Origin: Sphingomicrobium sp.
GTDB lineage: Bacteria; Pseudomonadota; Alphaproteobacteria; Sphingomonadales; Sphingomonadaceae
Direction of reading: 5' to 3'
Length of the DNA stretch: 64,000 bases
Assembly (NCBI GenBank): GCA_036563485.1
Contig: DATCMI010000001.1
Span: forward strand, 2,233,501-2,297,500
The translations under genes were made by a program, and so were the position numbers. Shown one piece after another: positions 55,519 to 64,000 of this stretch. Under the pieces are notes generated by a model. The model saw only the letters and a program-made list of their open reading frames with translations. It made no database searches and was not told the DNA's origin. The number at the start of each line of letters is the position of its first letter. Position 1 is the stretch's first letter.

Positions 55519-56138
55519 GCCGCTTCCCCGATCATTCCGGCCTCGGCGAGCGCTCGTCGGACCGTCGGCAGTGAGAGCCGCGCCCGTTCGGCAATCGCAT
55601 AGCGGTCGATCGCCTCGACCGCGCGCTCGGCCGTCCAATAATCGCGGTGGAGCCGCTCGCGCATGAAGCGGAGCGCGTCGGCCGGAACGTAAAGACCCCG
55701 GTCTGAGAACTGAAGCTGGATCAGGGCGGCGAACAACCGGTCGTCAGGCAGGCTGATCCGGGCCACGGGCGTGACCGCGAGGCGCGTCTTCAGGTCCGGC
55801 AGCGCCGGCGCCCATGCCGGGGGGGCTTGGTCCGCGATCAGCACGACGGGGCGGCCGCTGTCCTGGGCCTGGTTCCAGGCGTGGAACAGCTCTTCCTCAT
55901 CCCGCTGCTCGGCATCGTCGAACAATCGGCCGCCCACGCGCTCGACGAAGCTCCGCGCCAGCAAGGTGCGTCCGGACCGGCGCGGCCCGGTGAGGATCGT
56001 CGCCTTGACCGGCCACAGGCTCCACTTGCGAAAATGCTCGAAGGCGTCGCTGTTTGCGTCCGAGACGATGAAGCGAGCGTCGCCTTCGCTTTGGGGCCAG
56101 TCGAGCGGGAGCGCGATCTGGTCCGGCCCCTGCTTCAC
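55515..56138 (-). CDS. hda: DnaA-related regulatory protein HdaA
   Basis: The 207-residue protein starts at a GTG ([15 protein letters not shown]), with the QIALPLDW clamp-binding motif of Hda that contacts the DnaN sliding clamp. The AAA+ core follows with ILTGPRRSGRTLLARSF in the Walker A position, where Arg replaces the usual Lys, and VVLIADQAP at Walker B lacking the DE pair. Hda with DnaN promotes DnaA-ATP hydrolysis. The degenerate ATP site suggests a structural role. The GTG overlaps the stop of the upstream gene (GTGA). Confidence 0.88.
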   Translation of the reverse strand: MKQGPDQIALPLDWPQSEGDARFIVSDANSDAFEHFRKWSLWPVKATILTGPRRSGRTLLARSFVERVGGRLFDDAEQRDEEELFHAWNQAQDSGRPVVLIADQAPPAWAPALPDLKTRLAVTPVARISLPDDRLFAALIQLQFSDRGLYVPADALRFMRERLHRDYWTAERAVEAIDRYAIAERARLSLPTVRRALAEAGMIGEAA

Positions 56139-57457
56139 TGGCGAGTGCCCGTCTGGTTCGTCACCGGCGAGGCGGGCTGCGTAGGCTGAGGCGGCGGCGG
56201 CGCTTGCGGCTGCGGCTGCGAAGGCGGCGGAGGCAATGCGGGGGGACGGTCGCTTCCCGAGCGGATGGTGATCACCGTTCCGGACGCATCGACGATCCAC
56301 CCGCGGGCGCGGAGCGAGGACACGAGCTGGCCGACATCTCCCTTGTAGGAGATGAGAACGTAGCTGGTGCCGCCGGGGTTGATCTGCTGCGGGCTAGCCG
56401 ATTCGACGCCACCGACCGTGCGCAGGTGCGCCATCGCGAAATTGTAGACGGTGACGTCCCTGCCGCTGATCTGCACCTGGAACGCGCGGGCCGTTTCGAC
56501 TGGCTTTACGCCCGCGGTTGGCTTCTCGACCTCGGTCTCCAGCTCGGGAATGACCGGCGGCGGCGGCAGGTTGAGTGACGGATCGCGCGTCAACTCGCCG
56601 GCCACGAGAGCGCGCGTGAAGAGCGCGTCCAGCCGCTGCACCCCTTCAGCCAGCATTCTTTGCAGCGCCTCGCTGTTCGACGCGGTCAAGGTGAAGCCGC
56701 CGACAATCTCGCCATCCGGACCGTGACGGCCGATGAACCGCGCCCGCGCCGGCCCGCCCGGATAAGCGCGCTGAAGCTGCACTTCGGCAACCAGCACGTC
56801 CTGCGCGCCGTACATGTCGAGGAGCGCGCGCCACCAGCCCCGGCCGGGGCGGCTCGTTTGCGCGGCATTGATCAGCAGCGGGTCCGCTCCGAGCCCGCTC
56901 ACGCGGACATAGCTGATCGGGCTTCCGGCGGTACGGAATTCCGCCCAGGCGCGCTGCCATTGGTTGCGATATTCGACGCTGGTTTGGGTGCCGCCGGAAA
57001 CCATCACCGGGAACAGCAGCATCGGGACCGAGCGTTCGGCGACCTCGCTGCCGCCCATGCCCAGCAGCCCAGCAGCCTTTGCGCGATCGAATTCGACGGT
57101 CAGGTCGGCGATGTAGCGGTTGGGCCCGATCTCCTCATTGTCGACGTTGATCGAGCTGACGATCTGGTCGAGCGTGCTGTCGGGAGGCAGCGGCGCTTGG
57201 TTGGCCGGCGCATTGTGCGCCTTCGCCCAAAGCGCGCGGAAGCCCAACCGCTGCGCCATCCGCCACCCGTTCAGCCGCGCCGTGTCCGAATCTTCTGCGG
57301 TCACATCGACATGCACGCCGGAGACCTGCAGCGTATTGGAGGTGTCGAGCGGCAGGATGCCGCGATCGCCGGTTTCAAGCTGCGCGTAAACGGCCGCACC
57401 GATCCCGGCGGCGGCAAGCAACAGCAAAATAGGCAGGAGAAGACGGCGGCGGAGCAT
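56135..57457 (-). CDS. Secreted or membrane-bound protein between purM and hda (DUF2066-like)
   Basis: The 440-residue protein has an N-terminal signal or anchor (about residues 7-26), then [27 protein letters not shown] and a long beta/alpha region, and a Pro/Gln-rich C-terminal tail after about residue 400. The position (purM divergent on one side, hda downstream) and N-terminal pattern match the DUF2066 proteins found beside purM and hda in other proteobacteria. I am not certain of the family name. Function is unknown. Confidence 0.7.
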   Translation of the reverse strand: MLRRRLLLPILLLLAAAGIGAAVYAQLETGDRGILPLDTSNTLQVSGVHVDVTAEDSDTARLNGWRMAQRLGFRALWAKAHNAPANQAPLPPDSTLDQIVSSINVDNEEIGPNRYIADLTVEFDRAKAAGLLGMGGSEVAERSVPMLLFPVMVSGGTQTSVEYRNQWQRAWAEFRTAGSPISYVRVSGLGADPLLINAAQTSRPGRGWWRALLDMYGAQDVLVAEVQLQRAYPGGPARARFIGRHGPDGEIVGGFTLTASNSEALQRMLAEGVQRLDALFTRALVAGELTRDPSLNLPPPPVIPELETEVEKPTAGVKPVETARAFQVQISGRDVTVYNFAMAHLRTVGGVESASPQQINPGGTSYVLISYKGDVGQLVSSLRARGWIVDASGTVITIRSGSDRPPALPPPPSQPQPQAPPPPQPTQPASPVTNQTGTRQ

Positions 57458-57521
57458 TCGCGAGGTCTTTTGGCGACAACGGCGTGGAAATCCAAGCGGC
57501 TTGTCTCTAGTGCCCGCGCCA

Positions 57522-58613
57522 ATGAGCGAAAAGCCACTGACCTACGCCGAGGCCGGCGTGTCGATCGAGGCCGGCAACGCGCTGGTAAAAACGATCGGTC
57601 CCCTCGCCCGCTCCACCGCGCGCCCTGGTGCCGATGCCGAGCTCGGCGGCTTTGGCGGCTTTTTCGATCTCAAGGCTGCCGGCTATAGCGACGCGCTGCT
57701 GGTGGCCGCCAACGACGGCGTCGGCACCAAGCTCAAGCTCGCCATTGAGAGTGGGCGGCACGAGGGGGTCGGCATCGATCTCGTCGCCATGTGCGCCAAC
57801 GATCTCGTCGTCCAGGGTGCGGAGCCGCTGTTCTTCCTGGATTATTATGCAACCGGGAAGCTCGACAATGACGTGGCCGCCTCGGTCGTTGCCTCGATTG
57901 CCGAAGGCTGCCGCCGCGCGGGCTGCGCGCTGATCGGCGGCGAAACGGCGGAGATGCCGGGCATGTATGCCGATGGCGACTACGATCTTGCTGGCTTCTG
58001 CGTCGGCGCCGTGGACCGCGACAAGGTGCTGACCGGCAGCGACATCGCGCCCGGTGACGTCATCCTGGGGCTGGCCAGCTCCGGCGTGCACAGCAACGGC
58101 TTCTCGCTCGTCCGACGCATTATCGAGCAGGAGAAGTGGAACCTGGACGAGCGGCTGCCCGCGCAAGGCGACCGCCTTCTCGGCGAGGTCCTGCTGGAGC
58201 CCACCCGTATCTATGTCCGATCGTTGCTCCCTGCCGTCCAGCAAGGCCGAATCAAGGGCCTTGCACATATCACCGGCGGCGGACTTCTCGAGAATATTCC
58301 GCGGGTTCTGCCGGAAGGCTGCCACGCCTTCGTAGACGCGGACCGCTCGCCCTTGCCGGCAATCTTCGCCTTGCTCCAGGCGGGCGGCCGCATAGCGGCT
58401 GACGAAATGGCGCGCACCTTCAACTGCGGGATCGGCATGGCCGTGATCGTGGCACCGGCCGAGGTTGCTCACGTCACCCAGACTTTGAAAGGCGCTGGAG
58501 AGCAGGTTTTCGAAATCGGGCGGATCGAGGCGGGCCAGCGTGGCTGCACTGTGGCGGGACGCGCCGGCGCCTGGAATGCCGCAGATGCCTGGTCGACAAC
58601 CCATCATGCCTGA
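57522..58613 (+). CDS. purM: Phosphoribosylformylglycinamidine cyclo-ligase (AIR synthetase)
   Basis: The 363-residue enzyme catalyses the fifth step of purine synthesis. It shows [56 protein letters not shown] and [11 protein letters not shown], and a C-terminal [16 protein letters not shown]. It overlaps purN by 8 nt in the usual purM-purN pair. The frame has a TTG 7 codons upstream, but ATG 57522 fits the family start. Confidence 0.96.
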   Translation: MSEKPLTYAEAGVSIEAGNALVKTIGPLARSTARPGADAELGGFGGFFDLKAAGYSDALLVAANDGVGTKLKLAIESGRHEGVGIDLVAMCANDLVVQGAEPLFFLDYYATGKLDNDVAASVVASIAEGCRRAGCALIGGETAEMPGMYADGDYDLAGFCVGAVDRDKVLTGSDIAPGDVILGLASSGVHSNGFSLVRRIIEQEKWNLDERLPAQGDRLLGEVLLEPTRIYVRSLLPAVQQGRIKGLAHITGGGLLENIPRVLPEGCHAFVDADRSPLPAIFALLQAGGRIAADEMARTFNCGIGMAVIVAPAEVAHVTQTLKGAGEQVFEIGRIEAGQRGCTVAGRAGAWNAADAWSTTHHA

Positions 58614-59550
58614 ACGCAGCCGCGTCGCCGTCCTGATTTCGGGGCGCGGGTCGAACATGGCAGCGCTCATCTATGCCGCCCGCGCCGACGATTGCCCTTA
58701 CGAGGTGGTGCTGGTCACCGGTGATAGGGCGGACGCGCCCGGCCTCACCCTTGCAGAAGCCGAAGGCGTGGAAGTCGTCCGGCTATCTGCTACGGACAAG
58801 GAGGCATTCTTCTCCGATCTTCAATTGGCGCTGGAGGCCGCCAGCGTCGATCTTATAGCCCTTGCCGGGTTCATGCGCATCATCCCCGCCGATTTTCTTG
58901 AGCGCTGGTCGGGGAAGATCCTCAACATCCACCCCTCACTGCTGCCGAAGTACAGGGGGCTCGGAACCCACGAGGCCTGCCTCACGGCCGGCGACCGGGT
59001 CACGGGAGCGACCGTTCACCTCGTCACGCCGGAGCTGGATTCGGGAGAGGTGCTGGGCCAGGTCGAGGTCGCGGTGCTTCCTGGCGACACCGCCGAAACG
59101 CTCGCGGAGCGGGTCCTCATTGCCGAGCACCAATTATACCCGCGAATTCTCGCGCAATATGCGGCTCGACCGTTCGACGCCGGCTGGATCGAATCTCAGG
59201 TCGACGAACTCGCACGCGAGCTGCCCGAGGTCTGTCGCAAGAGCAGCCACGGCTCTCCCGGGTGGGCTGTCGGCGGCGAAAAGGGCAAGCTTTTCGCGAT
59301 CATCGCCGACCACCATCATGGCGAAGACGCGATTGGCCTGCTCGTCCGCTCGAGCGGAAGCGACGAGATGCACGGGCTGATCGAGGCCCAGCCGGATGTC
59401 TATTATTGGCCGAAATATTATGGGGCCAGCGGCTGGCTCGGGATCAAGCTCAACCGCCGAGACGTCGATTGGACGCACGTCGGCGATTGGCTTAGCCGCA
59501 GCTGGGAAGCCTCCGCGCCGCGCCGGCTCCTGGAAGCCGGCGGGCGCTAA
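58606..59550 (+). CDS. purN: Phosphoribosylglycinamide formyltransferase fused to a YjbR/MmcQ domain
   Basis: The 314-residue protein has two parts. Residues 1-190 are GAR transformylase: [31 protein letters not shown] and the catalytic [19 protein letters not shown] (Asn, His), then [11 protein letters not shown]. Residues about 195-314 match the YjbR/MmcQ (DUF419) family: [28 protein letters not shown] and [19 protein letters not shown]. The two join almost without linker. Ordinary PurN is about 190-220 residues. The added domain's role is unknown. Confidence 0.92.
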   Translation: MPERSRVAVLISGRGSNMAALIYAARADDCPYEVVLVTGDRADAPGLTLAEAEGVEVVRLSATDKEAFFSDLQLALEAASVDLIALAGFMRIIPADFLERWSGKILNIHPSLLPKYRGLGTHEACLTAGDRVTGATVHLVTPELDSGEVLGQVEVAVLPGDTAETLAERVLIAEHQLYPRILAQYAARPFDAGWIESQVDELARELPEVCRKSSHGSPGWAVGGEKGKLFAIIADHHHGEDAIGLLVRSSGSDEMHGLIEAQPDVYYWPKYYGASGWLGIKLNRRDVDWTHVGDWLSRSWEASAPRRLLEAGGR

Positions 59551-59599
59551 GGCGAAGTTTAGCCGACGATCGCCGCCTACGACCGTCCCCCGGACGGTC
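59521..59599. terminator. Two GC-rich hairpins at the purN/ndk convergent junction
   Basis: CGCCGGCT-CCTGGA-AGCCGGCG (59521-59542) lies at the end of purN, and GACCGTCC-CCC-GGACGGTC (59581-59599) lies against the ndk stop. Both stems are perfect (8 bp). No clean T-tract follows on either strand, so termination is only suggested by position. Confidence 0.35.
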
Positions 59600-60021
59600 T
59601 AGCCGACGATCTCTTCAGGCTTGAAGAAATAGTCGATCTCGATCTTGGCATTTTCGTCGCTGTCCGAGCCATGGACCGAATTGGCTTCGATCGATTCCGC
59701 ATAGGTCTTGCGGATCGTGCCTTCGTCGGCCTGCTCCGGGTTGGTCGCGCCCATCGCCTCGCGGTTGCGCTTCACGGCATCCTCGCCTTCGAGCACCTGA
59801 ACGACGACCGGGCCGGAGGTCATGAAGGTGCAAAGGTCGTTGAAGAACGGCCGCTCCTTGTGAACGGCGTAGAAGCCTTCAGCCTGCTCGCGCGACATCT
59901 GGATGCGCTTCGACGCGACGACGCGAAGGCCTGCGTCTTCCAGCATCTTGGTGACAGCGCCCGTCAGATTGCGGCGGGTTGCGTCGGGCTTGATGATCGA
60001 AAAGGTGCGCGTCACGGCCAT
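59599..60021 (-). CDS. ndk: Nucleoside diphosphate kinase
   Basis: The 140-residue enzyme equalises NTP pools through a phosphohistidine. The active-site His lies in [16 protein letters not shown] (about residue 119), and [16 protein letters not shown] opens the ferredoxin-like fold. Length is standard. The stop codon is partly within a hairpin at the convergent junction with purN. Confidence 0.97.
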   Translation of the reverse strand: MAVTRTFSIIKPDATRRNLTGAVTKMLEDAGLRVVASKRIQMSREQAEGFYAVHKERPFFNDLCTFMTSGPVVVQVLEGEDAVKRNREAMGATNPEQADEGTIRKTYAESIEANSVHGSDSDENAKIEIDYFFKPEEIVG

Positions 60022-60095
60022 GCCGGGCGGTCTCCTATATTAAGTTGGTTGGAATTGCTGGGCCGCCTAGCGGCGCTCCCGCTTAGGGGCAAGCT

Positions 60096-60533
60096 TCAAG
60101 CCTTCTTCGCCCACCTTCCATTCTCCTGCGCCCAATAGCGCCGCTCGACTCCTTCGCGGCCGGCAAGGAGCTTCCAGGCGAGACGCGCCGCTTCGAGCGT
60201 CGCATCATCGAACAAATAGAATGCACGGTCATAGGAGAGAGCGGCATCGCGCCACTGTCCGTCGGCGATCAGCATGTTCCTCGCCAGGTTCGGCGCATCC
60301 GCCGAGGTCGACAGCAGGATCGGCTGGCGCGCCGCGTCGACGCCGCCCGCGAGCCCATGCGGAAGAAAGCTGATCGGCCCCTGGTCCCACAACTGACGGT
60401 CGAGCCGCGCCAGCAGCAATTCGTCGGCCGCGACGATCAGCAGCCGGCCCTCGCTACCAAGAACCTTCTCCGCAATGCTTGCGATCACCTGCTCGATGGG
60501 GGTACCGGCGAGCTGGTAGAAATCGACCTGCAC
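60096..60533 (-). CDS. holC: DNA polymerase III subunit chi
   Basis: The 145-residue clamp-loader accessory protein links the replisome to SSB. Start MQVDFYQLAGTPIEQVI is GTG-initiated; LLARLDRQLWDQGPISFLPHG and PILLSTSADAPNLARNMLI are conserved. It lies 9 nt downstream of pepA on the same strand, the usual pepA-holC pairing in proteobacteria. Confidence 0.93.
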   Translation of the reverse strand: MQVDFYQLAGTPIEQVIASIAEKVLGSEGRLLIVAADELLLARLDRQLWDQGPISFLPHGLAGGVDAARQPILLSTSADAPNLARNMLIADGQWRDAALSYDRAFYLFDDATLEAARLAWKLLAGREGVERRYWAQENGRWAKKA

Positions 60534-60542
60534 GGCCGCGCC

Positions 60543-62009
60543 TCAGCTCTCGAGGACATCCTCGACATATTTGTCGAGCAGCCGGACGCCGAAGCCGGTC
60601 GCGCCCTTGTCGTAGGTGGAGCTTGGCTTGTCCGACCAGGCCTTCCCTGCCATGTCGATGTGCGCCCATTTCACGCCGTCATCGACAAAGCGCTTGATGA
60701 ACTGGGCAGCAGTGATCGACCCGCCCTCGCGCGGACCGACATTCTTCATGTCGGCGATCGGCGAATCGATCAGCCGGTCGAACGGCTCGCCCATCGGCAT
60801 GCGCCAAAGCTTGTCACCGGACTCGGTGCCCGCCTGCGTCAGCTTCGACGCGAGATCCTCATCGTTCGAGAAGAGCCCCGCCCATTCATGCCCGAGGCTG
60901 ATCAAGATCGCGCCGGTCAGCGTCGCCAGGTCGACGATCGTCTTCGGCTTGAAGGTGCCCTGGACATAGCAAATCGCGTCGGCGAGCACGAGCCGACCCT
61001 CGGCGTCGGTGTTGATCACCTCGACGGTCTGGCCTGACATTGTGGTGACCACGTCGCCCGGGCGCTGGGCATTGCCGCCCGGCATGTTCTCGACCAGCCC
61101 GCAGACTCCGACGACGTTGGCCTTCGCCTTCCGCAGCGCCAGCGCCTTCATCGCGCCGGCGACCGCGCCTGCGCCGCCCATGTCCCACTTCATGGCTTCC
61201 ATGCCTTGGGCAGGCTTGATCGAAATGCCGCCGGTATCGAAGGTCACGCCCTTGCCAACGAAGGCAACGGGTTCGCCCGAACCGCCGCCGTTCCACTGCA
61301 GGACGAGCATGCGTGCCTCGCGCACCGAGCCTTGAGCGACGCCGAGCAGCGCGCCCATGCCGAGCTTCTCCATCTGGGCACGGTCGAGGACGTCAACTTC
61401 GAGCCCTGAGCCCTCCACCGAAGCGCGAACGCGCTCGACGAAGCTTTCAGGATAGATGATGTTCGCCGGCTCGGTAACGAGCTCACGCGTAAGGGCGACG
61501 CCTTCGACCACAGGGGCCCAGCGCGAGCTGTAGCGCTGCTCGGCAGCGTTGCCCCCGCCGACGATCACGACTTCCTCGAGGGTCGGTTTCTGATTGTCCT
61601 TCAGCTTGGTGCGGTAGCGGTCGTGCCGCCACGACCGCAGGGCCGCCGCCATGCCGACCCGAGCTGCGGCGTCGGCCTCATAGCCAAGCCCTCCAAGGTC
61701 GATCACCACACGCGTTTCGCCCGACGTGAGCAGCCGCCCCACCGCTGTGCCGCCAAGCTTCTCGGCCCCATCGCCGTTCGAAGACGCGCCGACGCCAACC
61801 ACCAGCAGACGGCGGCTGTTTCCATTGTCATCGATGAATTGCTCGGCGACGCTGGAGCCCTCGCCTTCGAACCGCTGACGGTCGAGCGCCGCAGCGACGG
61901 ACTGCTGCGCCTGCCCGAGCGAGGAGAGGCTCTTGCGGTCCTTGCCCGCGACCGGCAGCACGAGCGCATAATCTCCGGTGGGCCGGCTGTCGGCGAAGCG
62001 AATTTGCAT
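60543..62009 (-). CDS. pepA: Leucyl aminopeptidase (M17)
   Basis: The 488-residue hexameric dinuclear zinc peptidase has AFVGKGVTFDTGGISIKPA (metal Lys and Asp), MKWDMGGAGAVAGAM and the signature NTDAEGRLVLADA. I start at MQIRFADSR, with AAGGGA 9 nt upstream; a TTG three codons earlier is less likely. In some bacteria PepA also binds DNA. It is divergent from lptD. Confidence 0.96.
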   Translation of the reverse strand: MQIRFADSRPTGDYALVLPVAGKDRKSLSSLGQAQQSVAAALDRQRFEGEGSSVAEQFIDDNGNSRRLLVVGVGASSNGDGAEKLGGTAVGRLLTSGETRVVIDLGGLGYEADAAARVGMAAALRSWRHDRYRTKLKDNQKPTLEEVVIVGGGNAAEQRYSSRWAPVVEGVALTRELVTEPANIIYPESFVERVRASVEGSGLEVDVLDRAQMEKLGMGALLGVAQGSVREARMLVLQWNGGGSGEPVAFVGKGVTFDTGGISIKPAQGMEAMKWDMGGAGAVAGAMKALALRKAKANVVGVCGLVENMPGGNAQRPGDVVTTMSGQTVEVINTDAEGRLVLADAICYVQGTFKPKTIVDLATLTGAILISLGHEWAGLFSNDEDLASKLTQAGTESGDKLWRMPMGEPFDRLIDSPIADMKNVGPREGGSITAAQFIKRFVDDGVKWAHIDMAGKAWSDKPSSTYDKGATGFGVRLLDKYVEDVLES

Positions 62010-62171
62010 TGGTGGCAATCCCTTGGAAGGCGAGTGTTTGGGCTGCCTTTAAGGCGCAAGGCGAAGCTTGGCAAAGACCTGCAAGAGAGCGGCTTGGCCG
62101 ATTGTCGAGCGGGAATTGAGGTGCGATAGGCGGGCACTAGGCAGCATCGGCAAGTAGCGGGCGGACACGGG

Positions 62172-64000
62172 TTGGCGGCAAGGTTTGTTTGGTGGTCAGC
62201 GCTCCCGGTGCTGATCGGTGTACCCGGCGCAGCGGTCGCGCAGACCGTCTCCGCGCCTGTGGCCGCGCCTGCAGGCCAGGAAGCAGAGGTCGTCGAGTTC
62301 ACTGCCGACCAGGTTGCCTACGACAGCGATGCCGAGGTGGTGACCGCGACCGGCGCGGTGCGGATGAACCGCGAGGGCAATCACCTCGCCGCCGACGAGG
62401 TCGTATGGAACCGGAACTCCGGCCGGGTCTTCGCGCGCGGCAATGTCGTCTTGCTGACGCCCACGGGTGACAAGCTGGTCGGCGACAATGTCGAGCTCAC
62501 CGATACGCTGCGTGACGGGACCGTCAGCAACCTGGCCATCGTCCTCGAAGGTGGCGGCCGGCTCGCTGCGGCGCGGGCGGTCCGGACGGGTTCGGTCACA
62601 ACGCTCGACAAGGCGATCTACTCGCCTTGCCCGGTCACGACGCCGAGCGGCTGCCCCAAGCGGCCGAGCTGGTCGATTACCGCCACACGGGTGATCAATG
62701 ACGAGGCGACGCAGCGAATCCGCTTCATCGGCGGCCGACTGCAGCTCTTCGGCCTGACCTTGCCGCTGCTTCCGGTATTCAACATCAACCGTGGCAGCGA
62801 AGGGGCGACGGGCGTGCTGATGCCCGACTTCAGCGTCTCGACCCGCAAGGGCTTTGAAATCGCTATCCCCTACCATTGGCAGATTGCGAAGAACCGGGAC
62901 CTGACGCTGACGCCACATCTGTACACAGGCGTTCTGCCGGCGATCGAGGCGAAGTACCGCCAGCTGAACTCTCTGGGCGCCTTCCAGGTCGGCGGGTTCC
63001 TGACGCACGGCCGCATCGAAAGCCTCGATCCGGTCGTGACCGACACCCGCAAAGGGGTCCGCGCCTATGTCGAGGGGAACGGCAAGTGGCAGCTCGACCC
63101 CTTGTGGAGCATCACCACCGCCTTACGCGCGGCGACGGACAAGACAGTCACCCGCCGCTACGACATTACCAACGACGATCGCCTCCGCAGCGTCATCAAT
63201 GCCGAGCGGATCAGCCCCAATTCCTACATTTCGATCGCCGGTTGGGCATTCCAGGGTCTTCGCGTCGACGACCGCCAGCGCGAGATACCGATTGCGCTCC
63301 CCGCGATTGACGCGCGCTTCCGCCACGAGCGCATTGCGGGGGGCACCCTGCAGCTGCAGGCGAACAGCCTCTCCATCATCCGCCGCGACGGCCAGGACAC
63401 GCAGCGGGCGTTCGCCAGCGCCCAGTGGGACCTGCGGCGGCTGACCAACTGGGGCCAGGAACTGACGCTGACCGCTCTTGCGCGGGGCGATATCTACCAT
63501 ACGGAAAATGCCGAAAGCACGCTCGTCCCAATCTATCGCGGCGAGAACGGCTGGCAGGCTCGGGCAATCGGCGCCGTTGCGCTCGACGTGCAATGGCCGT
63601 TCATCGGGTCTCTTCTCGGCGGCTTCCAGCGCCTGGTCCCACGGGCCCAGCTCGTGTTGACCCCGCCGACCCGCAACCTCGAAATCCCGAATGAGGATGC
63701 GCGTTCGATCGATCTTCAGGAAAGCAACCTGTTCGCGCTGAACCGCTTCCCCGGCTATGATCGGTGGGAAGACGCGTCGCGGATCACTTATGGTGTCGAT
63801 TGGTCGCTGCAGCGGCGCAATTTCGCGATCGACACGAGCATCGGCCAAAGCATTCGCGTCGCCAAGCGCCGCCAGATCTTTCCGGAAGGGACGGGCCTTA
63901 CCGAGCGCCTGTCCGACATCGTCGGCCGCACCAATATTCATTATGGACGGCTTTTAGATCTCACCCACCGCTTCCGCGTCGACCGGCACAATTTCGCCGT
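62172..64000 (+). CDS. lptD: LPS-assembly protein LptD, N-terminal part (runs off window)
   Basis: The open frame continues past the window end (at least 609 codons). A TTG start gives MAARFVWWSALPVLIGVPGAAVAQ, a signal peptide; GTG at 62208 is too far inside. The OstA/LptA-like beta-jellyroll follows (FTADQVAYDSDAEVVTATG, VVLLTPTGDKLVGDNVELTD), with an early Cys in IYSPCPVTTPSGCPK. The beta-barrel domain begins at FGLTLPLLPVFNINRG. LptD inserts LPS into the outer leaflet with LptE. No other start exists after an in-frame TAG at 62127. Confidence 0.93.
   Translation, partial: MAARFVWWSALPVLIGVPGAAVAQTVSAPVAAPAGQEAEVVEFTADQVAYDSDAEVVTATGAVRMNREGNHLAADEVVWNRNSGRVFARGNVVLLTPTGDKLVGDNVELTDTLRDGTVSNLAIVLEGGGRLAAARAVRTGSVTTLDKAIYSPCPVTTPSGCPKRPSWSITATRVINDEATQRIRFIGGRLQLFGLTLPLLPVFNINRGSEGATGVLMPDFSVSTRKGFEIAIPYHWQIAKNRDLTLTPHLYTGVLPAIEAKYRQLNSLGAFQVGGFLTHGRIESLDPVVTDTRKGVRAYVEGNGKWQLDPLWSITTALRAATDKTVTRRYDITNDDRLRSVINAERISPNSYISIAGWAFQGLRVDDRQREIPIALPAIDARFRHERIAGGTLQLQANSLSIIRRDGQDTQRAFASAQWDLRRLTNWGQELTLTALARGDIYHTENAESTLVPIYRGENGWQARAIGAVALDVQWPFIGSLLGGFQRLVPRAQLVLTPPTRNLEIPNEDARSIDLQESNLFALNRFPGYDRWEDASRITYGVDWSLQRRNFAIDTSIGQSIRVAKRRQIFPEGTGLTERLSDIVGRTNIHYGRLLDLTHRFRVDRHNFA

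Overview
This is a high-GC, gene-dense chromosomal segment of an alphaproteobacterium, most likely a member of the Sphingomonadales. The signs are a CckA-type hybrid kinase, an alpha-type LexA operator (GAAC-N7-GAAC), EcfG-type general-stress promoters (GGAAC-N16/17-CGTT), short-form PssA and Psd, a proS/lolCD cluster of alphaproteobacterial type, and paired GC-rich palindromes like those scattered in sphingomonad genomes. I see no prophage, insertion sequence, CRISPR array or plasmid gene. The content is almost wholly housekeeping.

Layout. 1-1.4 kb: tsf (start only) and rpsB with a structured leader, then a small LexA-boxed membrane protein. 1.4-8.5 kb: psd-pssA, icd, a flavin monooxygenase with DUF2945, a K+/H+ antiporter, a lipoprotein and a GFA protein. 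8.5-21.3 kb: alaS, DUF4186, mtgA, a hemerythrin protein, dnaE, an LprI-like protein and the proS-lolC-lolD operon. 21.3-26.9 kb: a candidate structured RNA, tRNA-Met, DUF3775, a 2H phosphoesterase, a PRC-barrel-like membrane protein, kup, ald and DUF3072. 26.9-32.8 kb: cytochrome c maturation operon ccmC-D-E-F-G-H plus a TPR (CcmI-like) gene, behind a leucine-dehydrogenase-family gene; tRNA-His. 33-41 kb: Crp-type regulator, manC, tRNA-Val, lon-hupB, a small acidic protein, an L,D-transpeptidase and clpX. 41-48.8 kb: a hydrolase, a response-regulator remnant, cckA, an M13 peptidase, DUF2062, smpB and dapA. 48.9-64 kb: lytic transglycosylase, greB, CPBP protease, aspS, rnd, an I78 inhibitor, hda, DUF2066-like, purM-purN, ndk, holC, pepA and the first part of lptD.

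Functional themes. Envelope biogenesis recurs (psd/pssA, mtgA, lolCD, L,D-transpeptidase, Slt, lptD), as do protein quality control (lon, clpX, smpB, M13, CPBP) and replication (dnaE, holC, hda). Two stress regulons can be read from promoter sequence. One is LexA, acting on a 72-residue membrane protein. The other is EcfG, acting on the DUF3775, hemerythrin and DUF3072 genes and possibly on a 70-residue acidic protein.

Most unusual points. (1) The LexA-boxed small membrane protein is a candidate SOS division inhibitor. (2) The 3' end of cckA runs out of frame into the back half of a second receiver-domain gene, which looks like a deletion or an assembly joint. (3) There is a structured RNA candidate with its own terminator next to tRNA-Met. 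(4) purN is fused to a YjbR/MmcQ domain. (5) The rpsB leader folds into an extensive stem. Start codons were chosen from Shine-Dalgarno spacing, family conservation and gene overlap; many are GTG or TTG and remain uncertain by a few codons.
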